Source of the DNA: Piscicola geometra
Taxonomy: Eukaryota > Annelida > Clitellata > Hirudinida > Piscicolidae
Assembly: GCA_943735955.1 (NCBI GenBank)
Contig: OX030955.1
Span: 7,012,269-7,076,268 of the forward strand
Direction of reading: 5' to 3'
Length of the DNA: 64,000 nucleotides
The position numbers and the translations under genes are program-made. This document shows, piece by piece, positions 33,817-49,470 of this stretch. The notes beneath the pieces were generated by a model, which saw nothing but the letters and a program-made list of their open reading frames with translations, had not been told where the DNA came from and did no database searches. Numbering within the stretch: the first letter of the stretch is position 1; every line of letters starts with the position of its first letter.

Positions 33817-36800
33817 CATTGCTACCCAATCAGATTTCAGTTCAGAAAGTAAAGACTTGAGTGAGGTGGAAAATTCCAACCCCAACAACAACGACAACGA
33901 CACTCCAGGCTTCAACAACTCACTCAACAACAGTGCTTCTCATGATGATTTTCCAAACAACAACAATATGAATGTCTATGGTTCAGTTGAGCAAGGTGTC
34001 AACAACAACAACTCTACTGCCGAGGTTTTGATTCCACAACAACAACAACAATTGCCGTCAGCAACTAATTCAATAACTGACAACGACACACAACAACAGA
34101 CTATCCACAACTCACCACATCCATCCACTACACCCTCCACCACTCCCCTAAAACAACAAGTCGGTGGTGATGATAATGATGCTGAACAAAAAACCGCCAC
34201 CAAGAGTGGCATCTCAGCCAGTGACAAGCAGCATCCCAACAGCACCACGAATGAGTCATCAGTTCAGCCTGATGCCCTCAACAACATCAACAACAACAAA
34301 CTAGATGATCCAGACACCGCTACCAACAACAATGCTTCAGCAACAACAATGGAAACTTCAGCGCACACAACAATATCGTCATCGTCGTCACAAAACGACA
34401 ACGAGGCAGCTGTCAAGGCAAACAACGGAGCTACAGAAGTTAAGATGGAGGTGGCAGCAGACACCACTGCTACTACTATCACCACTGCCACTGCCACTCT
34501 TCCTCCTCATCATCTTGATGCTGTGAAGACTGAACCAAGCTCTGCTACTGCTGCTGCTGCATCGGCCACTGAAGCCACTACCACCACGACGGCTGACTCA
34601 AAGCCTCCAACCACATCCGACGATGCTATTCATTCCACTTCTGCCACTGATGTTGACATGAAAATGGAAACTACTGAGATGGAGACCTCAACAACGACCA
34701 CCACTACAGCCACTGAGAACACAAGCCCCGCTACTACATCCACTGACTCGACTACCACCACTACTACATCCACTGACTCGACTACCATCACTACCACACC
34801 AGCCACCGACTCAACCACCCCTACTTCCACCACTGCCACAACCACCACATCTACAGCAGCTACAGAGGTAGTGGACGAGGCGCGCCGGAGTGAAGAAGAC
34901 GCGAAGATCTCTAGCCTCTTCTGCATCGAGATGAAGAGAGATTGTGAGGGGGTGGGAGGGGGAGAGGTGAGGGATAGGCATGATGATGGTGGTGGTGGTG
35001 GTGGTGGTGGTGATGGTAATGATGACGCTGACAACGAAATTTTTATGACTACATATTACAATAGCACCTTTGCAACCTATCCACAACCTCTCACACCATG
35101 TTCATCTACCACCATCATCACCAACGTCATGATGGTGATGATGATGGCGATGATGATGATGATGATGATGATGATGACTACAACAGTTGACGCCTTCCAA
35201 CTCAAGTGGCACGGCAAGAAGTTCACAGTGCCCTTCCTTGGGGAGATCCTCATAGGTGGCCTTTGTTGTTGCTGTTGTTGTGTTTGAGGGAAATGTATTT
35301 TGTTGTTGTTGTTGGGCTGTTGTGTTTTTGTTGTCAACGCATCATCATCACCACCCCCACACCATCCTTAAACCACAACCCCCTCCTTCCACCACCCCCC
35401 CCACACACAGACCTGGCAGAGGAGCTATCGCAAAGGAGTTTCATGGCGAGTGGTTTGAAGAGGGAGGAGCTGAAGGAGGGGGCGGTGCTAGAGATGATTG
35501 ACACCTGCCTCAACTTCAGCATCGACTTCAGTTCTGACGTGCTAGGCACCAGTGCTACTGGGTTCGTGGGGGGGGTCCTTGGGTGTGGTGGGTGGTGTTG
35601 GTGGAGGTTGCAAGGTTGTACTTGATGTCGGAGTTGCTTTTTACAGACACGTCTTGGGATCTTTTTAAAATAACTTCCTAAAACTACTCCACCCTGCTTT
35701 TGCCGCAAAAAACCACTCTGCCACAAAATTACAACCACACCACATCCTTCCACCACACTCTTCCATCCTTCCACCATCACCACGACTACTACCAGCACCC
35801 TGAAGATGACGTTCGCGACGAAGGACGAGTGTGAGGAGAGGATGACTCAGATGAAGGAGGGCATCGTCATCAGCAAGGTCAAGTTCGAAGGTGGGTAATG
35901 TTGTTGTTGTTGTTGTTTTAAAAGAAGCAGTGTTGTTGATGTTGTGGTTGTGGTTGTTGTGGTGGTTGTTGTTGCTGTTGTGGTTTGTGTTGTTGTTGAA
36001 AGGGTATTTTGTTGCAGTGGTGTTTGTAGCAGTGTTTTTCCATCACCACCTTTTCTACGACCACCACCACCATGCCACCACCATCCCACCACAGAGCAAG
36101 TGTCGCAGCAGTTCATCCACAAAGACCTGGTCTCACTCAAAGGTACAAGACATTACAACAGTGATGTACTATAGTACAACACATTACACACTCCGCCACT
36201 CTTTTCCAATTCAACACTGATGACTTACAACACCACCTTACACACTCCGCTTTTCTTCAACATACCCTCCATCAGTTCCAATACAAACACACAAACAATC
36301 CTCCCTCTCCACAACTCTTCCCCCCCCACAAACACACAAACAATCCTCCCTCTCCACACAAATCTTCCCCCCCCCACAAACACACAAACAATCCTCCCTC
36401 TCCACACACATTCTCCCCCCCCCCCCGCCCACAAACACATACAGACACGATAGTTGATCGACTTTTATACGTGGGGAACTTGCCCATCGAGGTGGAGGAT
36501 GCGGCAGAGTTGAAGGCGCTCTTCCCTCACTGCACGCGCCTCATCCTGCCCTCCCACAAGGAGCACTGCACTGCTAGGTGGGTGCCTTGGTGCTGGTGTG
36601 GTGTGCATGGTGGAGGGGTGCCTTGGTGGTGCTGGTGTGGTGTGTATGGTGGAGGGGTGCCTTGGTGTGGTGTGGTGTGCATGGTGGAGGGGTGGTGGTG
36701 GTGTGCATGGTGGCTTGGTGCTGGTGTGCATGGAGGTGGATGTGGGTGCTCGAGGGAGATGTGTGGGGTTGGAGGATGGAGGTGTATGGGGCAAAATCTA

Positions 36801-39800
36801 TCGAAAAAATCAAATATTTAGTTTTGAAACTAACCACCACCACCACACCCTTCTCCACCCCACAAACCACACCCTTCTCCACACCACCCACCCCACCCAC
36901 TTCCACCCACCCACCCACCCATCCCCACTTAGTTACGCCTACGTGGAGTACGGCAGTAGTGACGCGGTGTTGCAGGCGCTGGAGGAGGACTGCAAGGAGT
37001 TGGTCTTCCAGGGCTGCAAACTCTTCACCATCAAGGCACTCTGCGTACGCAAGGAGAGATATGGTGGGTGGGTGTGAGGGTGGGTGAGTGGGTGGGTGAG
37101 TGGGTGGGTGGGTGGGTGGGTGTGAGGGTGGGTGTGAGGGTGGGTAAGTGTGAGGGTGGGTAGGTTTGGGGTTGGGTTGGTGGGCAGGTGAGCGGGTGGG
37201 TTTCTGTTGGAGGGGTGGTTAAGGGTTTTGGTGGTGGGATGTTGGGGTTGAGGGTTGGGTTTTTATGTGGGTGGAGGGGTTTGTGTTGAGAGGATGGTGG
37301 GTGGTGGGTTGGCGTGTGAGTGTTGTAAGTAGATGGTAGGTGGTGGCTGAATGAGTGGTAGTGATATGAGAATAATGGGTTGGTGAGGGGAAACATCTGG
37401 GTGGATGGTGGCAGGAGAAGGGGGTTAGAAGCGGTAGAAAGCAGTGATTTTGACTGCATAGAAATGAATCATCCATATTATTTCTCTCGTTGCATGCATC
37501 CACCGGATGAAATCATGCTCTGCAGCCCACACTCCAAACCTCTCCCTCCTTTCACACCTCTCCCTCACACTCCTCAACAAGCACCGCATCACCTCATCTC
37601 TCCCTCACACTCCTCAACAAGCACCGCATCACCCTACCTACCTACCCACCCCTCCAAGGCCTCCTGACGGACACGCTCCGTGAGATCCTGCTGGAGAAGG
37701 TGCGCAAGATGAAGCGCATCCAGAAGAACCCCTGGAACAAGAGCAGGCAGGAGTTGCACGAGATCGACAAGGTGTCGTGTTCTTTTTATTGTGGTGTTAT
37801 TTTGTTGTTGTTGTTGTGGGGTGTTTTTTGTTGCTGTGGTGTTGGGGGTGGGGTGTTTTTTGTTGCTGTGGTGTTGCTTTGAAGGTATGTAAGGGTGTGG
37901 TAGTGGTACTGTTATGGTTATCCATAACAGCATCAATTAGAATGTCGTGGTTTACAACCACAAAAACATCGCCGTTTACAATAAAAAAAAACACTTACAA
38001 CATCAAAAACCACTAACAACAACAACAACAACTGCTAACAAAAACTACCGCAACCAAATACCAACAAAAAAACTCTTACACAATAAAAAACATTAGCACT
38101 TGAAACAACCACTAACAACAAAATCAACAACACCAAAAATAAAAACAATCTCTGATAACGACCGCCAACCACTAACAACTAAAACAACAACAAAAAAAAC
38201 AAAAAAACAAACAACCAACATCACCACCACCACAGGCGATCTCCTTGAACATGGAGAAGTTGGCGACAGACAGCAAGCACAGGAGGGGGTGGGGCATGCA
38301 GTTGGGCGTGCTGGACGAAGAACGCATCAAGACCGAGGATTTCAACAGTGGCCCGCAGTGAGTGGGGAGGGGGGCAGGGAGTGGGGGGGGGATGGTTGTG
38401 GGGGGGGGATGGTTGTGTGGGGGGGCTGAGGTTTGTGGTAGGCGTGGGAATGGTTGTGTGGGGGGGATGGTAGTGTGGGGGGGGGGATGGTTGTGGTAGG
38501 CGTGGGAATGGTTGTGTGGGGGGGGGGGGATGGTTGTGGTAGGCGTGGGGGGGGGGGGGTTGTGTGTGGGGGGGGTGTGAGGGTTGTGGTAAGGGTGGGA
38601 GTTAGGGTTCGTGGGGGGGAGTGGTGGGGGTGAGGGCTTGGTGGTTGTCGTAGGGGTGGTGATGGTTATAGTAGTGGTGTTGGTGGTTGTGTTGATGATG
38701 AGTCATCTTGAGAATGGTGCAATGCCCCATATAATAATTGGTGCATTAGTGTGTCCATTTCGACATTTTATATTGGTAGCCTCATTCATGACTAAGCATG
38801 CCACAGCAGAGGGGGAGGCAGGGGTGGCAGCCGGGGTGGGAACAACAGCAGCAACAACAGGAATGTCTATGATAACCGTAGAGCGCCTGCCTCAGCGTGA
38901 GTGGTTGTGTGGTGGTTTTGTTGTGGAGTGATTTGTGGTGTGTGGTGTTCAGGCGTACTCAAAAGATGCTTAATCGAGACATATTGGATCATTGATTAGC
39001 GATCGCCACACACAAAATGCTACACCACACCCATGCCACCCACCCGCTCGAACCACCGCAGTCAACGTTACTACGGTGGTAGTGGTGGTGGTTACAACAG
39101 CAGTAACACATACGCCGGTGGCAGCAGTGGTGGCGGTTATGGTGGTTCCAGGTCCGGCTGGGCCAGCAACAACCAGCAAACACCCTCCTACTACGCCTCC
39201 ACTGGTGGCTACCAGACCTACAACCAGGGCTACTCCAACTACCGTGAGTAATGTAGTATTCGTTTGTATACATACTGTGGTCTTGAAGCCCGTCCGGGTT
39301 TACGCCACGTTAATAATACTCGTCGTTGTATTGTACATACATGTAAAATACATACTTACATAAAAACATACATACACACATAAATACATAATAATAATAC
39401 ATACATACACACATAATAATACATACATACACTCACACACTCACACACACACAGCAGGATATTCAGGAGGACAACAGCAACAACAGGGCGGCGGTGGTGG
39501 TAGTAGTAGCAACTACTACTCAGGCAGCAAGAGGAAGGCTTCAGACAGCTATGGAACCGAGTGGAAGAGACCAAGAAGTCGGTGCCATTGATACATACAT
39601 ACAAACATACATACATATACACACACACACACATACATACATACATACATACATACATACATACATACATACATACATACATACATACATACATACATAC
39701 ATACAAACATACATACATACACACACACAGACACATACATACATACATACATACATACATACATACATACATACATACATACATACATAAATACATACAT

Positions 39801-39966
39801 ACATACATACATACATACATACATACATACACATAAACAAACACACATACATACAACACCCGCTCAAGATGGTACCACACTGATGATTTACAACAGTAAA
39901 CAACAGTACCTCAAGCCTAACCCTCCACCACCTTCCCGCAGATTAGAGAGGATTCCCAGGCATTGA
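32810..39966 (+). CDS. SAP-domain, RRM, RGG/prion-like-tail nuclear RNA-binding protein
   Basis: Exons: 32810-32930, 33409-33474, 33834-34943, 35187-35255, 35411-35561, 35796-35890, 36095-36142, 36445-36577, 36933-37063, 37659-37771, 38236-38357, 38807-38896, 39062-39243, 39455-39581, 39942-39966. All junctions are in phase and give 860 residues; reading through at 39582 to TGA at 39591 gives 855. Residues 1-41 are a SAP DNA-binding domain (LTVNLLKEELKRRSLDQSGK). About 60-410 is Asn/Ser/Thr/Gln-rich and probably disordered. About 433-540 may be a divergent RRM (GTLKMTFATKDECEERM). About 560-641 is a clear RRM with RNP2 LLYVGNL and RNP1-like YAYVEYGS. A basic segment (LEKVRKMKRIQKNPWNKSR) is followed by an RGG box, a GYGGSRSG/YQTYNQGYSNY tail and KRKASDSYG...KRPR, a likely nuclear signal. 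The architecture suggests nuclear RNA/chromatin binding as in SAFB- or nucleolin-like proteins; the exact family is not recognised. Confidence 0.85.
33475..33833 (+). repeat. (CTA)n microsatellite filling a whole intron
   Basis: From donor GTACTACTACT to acceptor CTACCCAATCAG this 359-bp intron is about 90% CTA/CTG/CCA triplets. Splicing it out joins GAA-G|AT-TTC in phase. The poly-Thr and poly-Leu open frames here are therefore treated as intronic. Confidence 0.85.
34944..35186 (+). repeat. Intron of G/T-rich then GATG repeats
   Basis: It starts GTGAGGGGGTGGGAGGGGG with a (GGT)n run, passes through an A/C-rich block and ends in (GAT)n before ACTACAACAG. An in-frame reading through the intron stays open, so retention would insert Gly/Asp/Met-rich sequence. 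Confidence 0.7.
36578..36932 (+). repeat. Intron with GT-rich 5' half and CA-rich 3' half
   Basis: The first 200 bp are tandem GGTGTGGTGTGCATGGTGGA-like units. The last 100 bp are CACCACCACACCC/CCACCCACCC and end in CCCCACTTAG. It splits the RRM between AGT and TAC codons. Confidence 0.85.
37064..37658 (+). repeat. Intron with GGGTGGGTGA minisatellite then C/A-rich half
   Basis: GTGGGTGGGTGTGAGGGTGG-like repeats run for about 330 bp. A C-rich stretch with a 47-bp direct repeat (ACCTCTCCCTCACACTCCTC...) follows and ends at CCCCTCCAAG. Confidence 0.85.
38358..38650 (+). repeat. Poly-G-rich minisatellite in SAP/RRM intron
   Basis: Units around GGGGGGATGGTTGTGGTAGGC repeat irregularly with G-runs of 6 to 12. 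The sense transcript would be strongly G-rich. Confidence 0.85.
39592..39850 (+). repeat. (ACAT)n microsatellite in the last intron or 3' UTR of the SAP/RRM gene
   Basis: About 60 units of ACAT with short (AC)n interruptions lie between the alternative end at 39591 and the acceptor at 39941. Long Tyr/Ile/His/Thr and Cys/Met/Tyr/Val open frames here are artefacts of the repeat. Confidence 0.95.
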
Positions 39967-39995
39967 AGATGGACGAAGATGATTTATTTATGGAC

Positions 39996-40001
39996 AATAA
40001 A
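39996..40001 (+). promoter_or_regulatory. Poly(A) signal AATAAA of the SAP/RRM gene
   Basis: AATAAA lies 30 bp after the TGA of the spliced end. A GT-rich stretch (GTGTGCGTGTGTGTGTGCG) follows at about 40040. Its position past the acceptor at 39941 supports a terminal exon there. Confidence 0.65.
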
Positions 40002-40294
40002 CTGTTTACCATTGCATTATATTAGCGACGGACGATTGTATGTGTGCGTGTGTGTGTGCGAGGAAGTTAATTTACATGTATTGTTGTTGTTGGAGATGGT
40101 GGAGAATACATTTTTGTACTGTTGTTTCTTTCCACTCAAAGAGAACAGAAGTCTGTCAAGCTGGAGTTTGTATGGAAGGGGATGAGTAGTCGAATCAAAT
40201 AGCGCTTTTGTCTTACATTCCAGAGCGCCAAAACATAGAAGGAATAGTTTTGTATGCAAAGTCTCCGTTGAGAAATAATCAAGTCTGCTTAGTA

Positions 40295-40645
40295 TTAGAC
40301 ATCGGGAAAGTGAGGATCAGTAGTAATGAATGGGCGTATGTGTTTGATTACTTTGAGATGGTAGTGTGATGATTGAATGATAGATAGGATGTGGTTTTTG
40401 AGAGTGAGTTTGCTGTCAAGGGTGACTCCATGTATTTTGAGAGTGTTATTGATGGGGATGTTTATGTCGACAGATGATATGGTATTTAAATTATTTAGTT
40501 GAAAAAGGGTGCCTAGTTTTATTATTTTTGATTTAGTGATGTCAGACTGGAGAGTTATTAGGGCATCGGTTGCACTCGAACCTAGGACCAACCATTGGGC
40601 AAACCGAGTCGTTAAACACTTAGCCGGATTGTTTTTGCTTCCTTC
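40295..40645 (-). mobile_element. LINE reverse-transcriptase fragment and tRNA-like piece
   Basis: The minus-strand reading DITKSKIIKLG...NNTLKIHGVTLDSKLTLKNH is the post-YADD part of a CR1/L2-type reverse transcriptase (compare SIRSLGFIFDSNLSLAPQ in the other copies). Upstream of it is a degraded B-box-like GGTTCGAGTGC. The hAT element at 40646 is inserted here. Confidence 0.6.
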
Positions 40646-42198
40646 TAGAGGTCGGACAGGGTACCCGATCTGACCGGGTACCCGCGGGACTCCCGTGGGA
40701 ACGGGAATTAAAATTAATTTCGGGACGGGAAAAGTCGGGAACCGGGAATAGGTTTTCGGGACGGGAACGGGAATCAACATTCAAATCGGGAACGGGAAAA
40801 GACGGGAACGGGAATCAACTTTTAAATCGGGAACGGGAAAAACGGGAATAACAGTTATTGGGATTGGATTCTTTAAAAATGATTTTTCAGCAAACTTCTA
40901 AGTATGGAAATCTTTATTTCATCGATACTCCGTACTTAAAATAAGTATTAAATGCAATAGAAATGTATAACGAAGCCACCATTGCCAATGTCGAAATCTC
41001 CAACACTACATTTGAAGTTGTTATGATGAGTCCAAAGATTAGGGAGATTAGAACAAATGGGTGATGATGAAAACTTTTCAGATGAAATCAAAATGGTCAG
41101 TTATATTATTTTAATTTTATAAATTAATACTTTGAATTTGAATGATTAATTTCCAAATGATTGCTCAGTTGATCATTTCGACAAAAGAAAAGATGCCATT
41201 GATCTTATTCGTATGACAGCATGTCTGTTGCATCCCCAGTATGAAAGAATAAAGGAAAAAAGTTTGGGATAAAAGAGAAATAAATACCAAGATTTTCATT
41301 AGAGAAAATTTAATTCTATTTTGTACAGCCAGACCAAGCTGCAGTGCCTTTGAGAAAAAAAACAAATGATGGTTATTTAGATCTATTATGTTTGTTTTTA
41401 TAACGTAAAAATTATAATAAGATTATTATACTATCAAATTATACGAATGATTTTATATTTGCAGTTGTAGAGAATAAGAATTTTGTTAAAAAACATATTT
41501 CTAACATTATTGAAGAATTAGTAATAATGAACAAAGAAAAAAATCAGAAGAGGATGAATTGAACAAATATTCACAATTACGTCCCAAAAAAAATTGAAAA
41601 TTATAAAGATGTTTTATTTTATTGCAATGAAATGAGCAATTTTAAAATACTACAAGAAGGAGCCAAAATTTTGTTTAGTATATCTGCAAGTTATATTCGC
41701 TGTAAGCGAAATTTTTCAATATGTGGTCGTTTAACTTCAGACCCAAAATCATCTCATTTGAAAGCTGAAACTCTTAACGGTTTAACCCGTGTGAAAAGCA
41801 ATAAAGACTTGATTGAATTACTCAAAAACAATTACTAACTTCAATACATTCATTTCAATAAATATTTGAAATTTAAATCGTGTTCTTTTAATTTTATTAA
41901 AAGAAATATTCTCTGACTTACAAATAATAAATTTTAAGAAATGTTAGAACTAGCAAGTTTGGAACCAGTGAAAACGGCAGCGAAAATGAATAAAAAAACA
42001 AAAAGCTTTCGGGAACGGGTCGGGACGGGAAAAAATTTTTGGAACGGGACGGGAATCAAAATTCTGATGTCCTATCGGGAACGGGACGGGACGGGAATCA
42101 AAATTCTGATGTCCCATCGGGAACGGGACGGGACGGGAAAACAAATTTCGGGAACGGGACGGGACCGGGAATGAAAAATCGCCCATGTCCGACCTCTA
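40646..42198 (+). mobile_element. hAT transposon remnant with subterminal repeats
   Basis: The terminal repeats TAGAGGTCGGACA at 40646 and the inverse TGTCCGACCTCTA at 42198 are flanked by near-identical 8-mers, CTTCCTTC and GTTCCTTC. Inside both ends are clusters of GGGAACGGGACGGG/GGGAATCAA units, probably transposase-binding subterminal repeats. The centre is AT-rich and carries a decayed transposase (see 41632). Confidence 0.8.
41632..41838 (+). pseudogene. hAT transposase C-terminal (dimerisation) fragment
   Basis: The 68-residue reading ILFSISASYIRCKRNFSICG...LTSDPKSSHLKAETLNGL resembles the hAT C-terminal dimerisation region (compare ...SVSSERVFSVAG...R..L.P..V). The conserved S-x-E-R is degraded to SYIRCKRNFS. 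Upstream transposase sequence (about 40900-41600) is broken by many stops, so the element is not autonomous. Confidence 0.65.
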
Positions 42199-42418
42199 GT
42201 TCCTTCACGAGTCGAAAGGAACACTGTTGACCACGACATTAGAACCCAATCTAGAAACCTCCGCTTCTTTCCTACGCTTTTTTCGAACCAAATACTCGCT
42301 ATATAAATAAATTAAGTCTTTAACGAGGAATGCATTTATAATGCTGAGGGTGAGTGACCGAGAGCAAGCCTTGACTACACAAACAACCATGATGCATTGC
42401 AACTGCAACTGCAACAAG

Positions 42419-42420
42419 CA

Positions 42421-42473
<53 letters not shown>
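42419..42473. repeat. (CTA)n microsatellite
   Basis: About 18 uninterrupted CTA units, followed by GATGATG-rich low-complexity DNA up to about 42710. Confidence 0.97.
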
Positions 42474-43346
42474 CATACAGTTGCAGAATAGCCGTCGTAT
42501 TAAGATGATGGTGTTAGTAACGATGATGGAGGTGATTATAAAGATGATGAAGTGATGATAATGATGTCGAAATGATGATAACGATGACGATAATGATGAT
42601 GAACAAGTCGATAATGGAATCAGCTTTATTAGTAACGTACATAATGATAACATGAAGAGTATGATAACGATTATGACGATGATAACAATCATTGTGACGA
42701 TGATGATAAAAATAATTTAAGAAACAATAAGTTAGATTAATGTAATTTTCTAAATTAAACGCAACTTATTTCTTACTTAAGTAATCCTCACAAACATCAT
42801 CATCAGCATCATGGCATTTCATGTACAAATTCGTTCTAGATTATTCTATTCCAAAGGAGCTGAAAGCACAAATGGCAACGAGACACAAGAACCAAAGATT
42901 GCCGAATTATTTTAGAGAATAAGTTACTTGTAAAACGTGAGATGTCCTTAACCTTAACCATGCATCTTGCTTGAGACGTCGTTAAGTTCAAAAGTGCATC
43001 AAGGTCAACGCTCTGAGTCGCCAGAAGGAAGCCTCTATCTAGACCTCCATTGTCTACTTCTCCATCTCAATGACAGCAACGTACATAGTTATTATTTACG
43101 TTCAACATGAATTACCGAACAATAACCACCACACCACCACTACTCCTTCAAAAGCCTTTCTAACCACCCAAAAAAGAAAATTAGCTTACCACGCGCCTCA
43201 TAAACCCCCCCCCTCGTTCAACCACCCAACTAAACAACCTACCCACATAACCGCTTACTCATCCACCAACCACGCACACCATCCTCAGCACTCAACCAAC
43301 CAACACCATCCAACCATCCCGACCCGTTCCCTCTACCTCCCCCCCC
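42474..43346. other. Low-complexity intergenic DNA, ARP2 3' flank
   Basis: GAT/ATG-rich DNA is followed by moderately complex sequence and a C/A-rich stretch just downstream of the ARP2 stop. No gene is supported. Confidence 0.5.
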
Positions 43347-47932
<4,586 letters not shown>

Positions 47933-48559
47933 CTCTGAATTGCTCGTACTCGAAAATTTATTGAAAATTAAATTAAATTTTACACCTACAATAACATAAA
48001 ACCCGGAAAACTTTAAGGCAAAGATCCCAAATCAACTTTTTCGTTAAAAGTTAATTCTTCTAGAAGTAAATTTAGCTAATAAATAATTCATGTATATTGA
48101 TTTGTGTTCTATAATTTTTAAAATATTAATGAATTCAATAAATTGAACTTATAATCAATTAATATACAGTAACATTTACATATGTTCAATAATTCTTATA
48201 AATTACATTATAATTAATTATTCTCACGTTTGTTCGTTTATTTTACCTCATCAAAAAAATAAAATTTAATTAAATAATATAATTATTCAATTATGTGTAT
48301 TATATAATTTTTTTGATTCCAACAAACTACCTTCATTCAATCACAACATTCTATAACGCTTTTTTCTAAATCATAAGCACTTTCAATTAAATTTGTTAAA
48401 TTAAACTGGTTTTTAGATCCCTTCTAACATATGTATATATACCAATTTAAATTAAACAAAAAATCAACCTTAATAATCCAACCTCACCCACATCACCATG
48501 ATCATCATTGCCCCAGAATAATTGTCTTTACCAATACAAAATTTAATCATCACCACAGT
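47933..48559. other. AT-rich spacer, ARP2 upstream region
   Basis: This is very AT-rich DNA upstream of the ARP2 start. No gene is seen. Confidence 0.5.
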
Positions 48560-48930
48560 ACCAAGATTCCTACTACAGCATAATCAATTTCACATCATCT
48601 TCATAACCACAAAACATAGTCATCATTTTTCTTATTCTTCTTGCCATTGGTGTTGAGGCTGCGACAGGAGGTGAAGAAAAAGTCCTTGCCAACACTGGTG
48701 GAAGGTTTTTTTTTTTGCCGCAACTCATCTGGTTGGTTTTCTGCGGCCATCTTGATTTGCAGCGCCATTCCTTGACAGACTCAAAACGACCAACATTCAC
48801 ACACAAAAAAGTATAATTAATAATATTTAATTTTTATTTAGGTTCAACATTTTAACATTTAAGATACTGTACCTAAAACCGTTTGTTCCACAAATTTATT
48901 TAAGCGGCGGCCAAAATGGCTCAAAGATCT
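48560..48930 (-). other. Duplicated unit, copy A: small ORF beginning MAAENQ
   Basis: The minus-strand text CCAACATTC...FESVKEW...ATGGCCGCA encodes from that ATG 49 residues: MAAENQPDELRQKKK, then GKDFFFTSCRSLNTNGKK, ending DDYVLWL-stop. It aligns with copy B at 57720-58090 (MAAGNQ...GKDYSFTLYRSLGTSGK), and similarity extends into the flanks (CAAATTTATTTAAGCGGC). AAGATGGCCGC and CCAAAATGG resemble YY1/initiator-type promoter motifs. An upstream in-frame segment (VGRFESVKEW) precedes the ATG. The gene family is not recognised. Confidence 0.4.
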
Positions 48931-49058
48931 TAGTTACCAAGATCAACTACTCAGCAGTCACTACTGTATTATATACATGGGCTTATAAGTTTGATAAGTG
49001 AAATTTTTTTTCATAAGTTGCAAATTTGAAAAAAATTGTTTGAGTACATACTCACAAA

Positions 49059-49140
49059 CAGGAGCAGCGATCTTCTGCAAATCTTGGTGGGGTCTTACCC
49101 AGAATGGGTTGTGATCCTGGGGAGGGGGGGGGGTTAAGGA
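49059..49140. mobile_element. hAT-type MITE fragment
   Basis: CAGGAGCAGCGATCTTCTGC, AAATCTTGG and GATCCTGGGG-poly(G) match one end of the MITEs at 31234 and 50786. The second end is missing. Confidence 0.55.
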
Positions 49141-49387
49141 AGATGTTATTTTCCGTGAAGTTATCACTGAAAATATAATTAACGAGAAATTAGACCAAGA
49201 AAGCACAAAGGTATAGAACCGCTAGCGCGATCCGCGCAGAAGAGCATTTGATCTTTAGCCCTTTTGTTTTGAAATTCATTCTTCCCATTCAATACGCAAG
49301 GTTGGCGATATCAGAGAGGGCACACACACACACACAGACGCACGCACACACATAAAAACATACGCAGTCACATACACAGTAAAAGTG

Positions 49388-49393
49388 TATAAA
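49388..49393 (+). promoter_or_regulatory. TATA box of the C-type lectin gene
   Basis: TATAAA in GTGTATAAAGGCTTGG lies 78 bp upstream of the ATG at 49471, leaving room for a short 5' UTR. Confidence 0.6.
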
Positions 49394-49470
49394 GGCTTGG
49401 TCTTCTGCTTCAAAGGATTGCTTAAGTTTTCTCCTTGCTTCATCTTGGCTATCAAAACTGCACTGAAGTT

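Noticed and set aside
33411..33860. Poly-Thr, poly-Leu and poly-Val ORFs over (CTA)n
   Set aside because: Donor and acceptor at both ends and phase continuity of the flanking exons make this an intron.
36225..36487. Cys/Gly-rich minus-strand ORFs resembling metallothionein or toxin-like peptides
   Set aside because: They are antisense to a CAAACAATCCTCCCTCTCCA tandem repeat inside a SAP/RRM intron; the cysteines come from the repeat period.
39356..39903. Tyr/Met/Cys/Val and Ile/His/Thr repeat ORFs on both strands
   Set aside because: Artefacts of the (ACAT)n/(CA)n microsatellite; no conserved residues or neighbouring exons.
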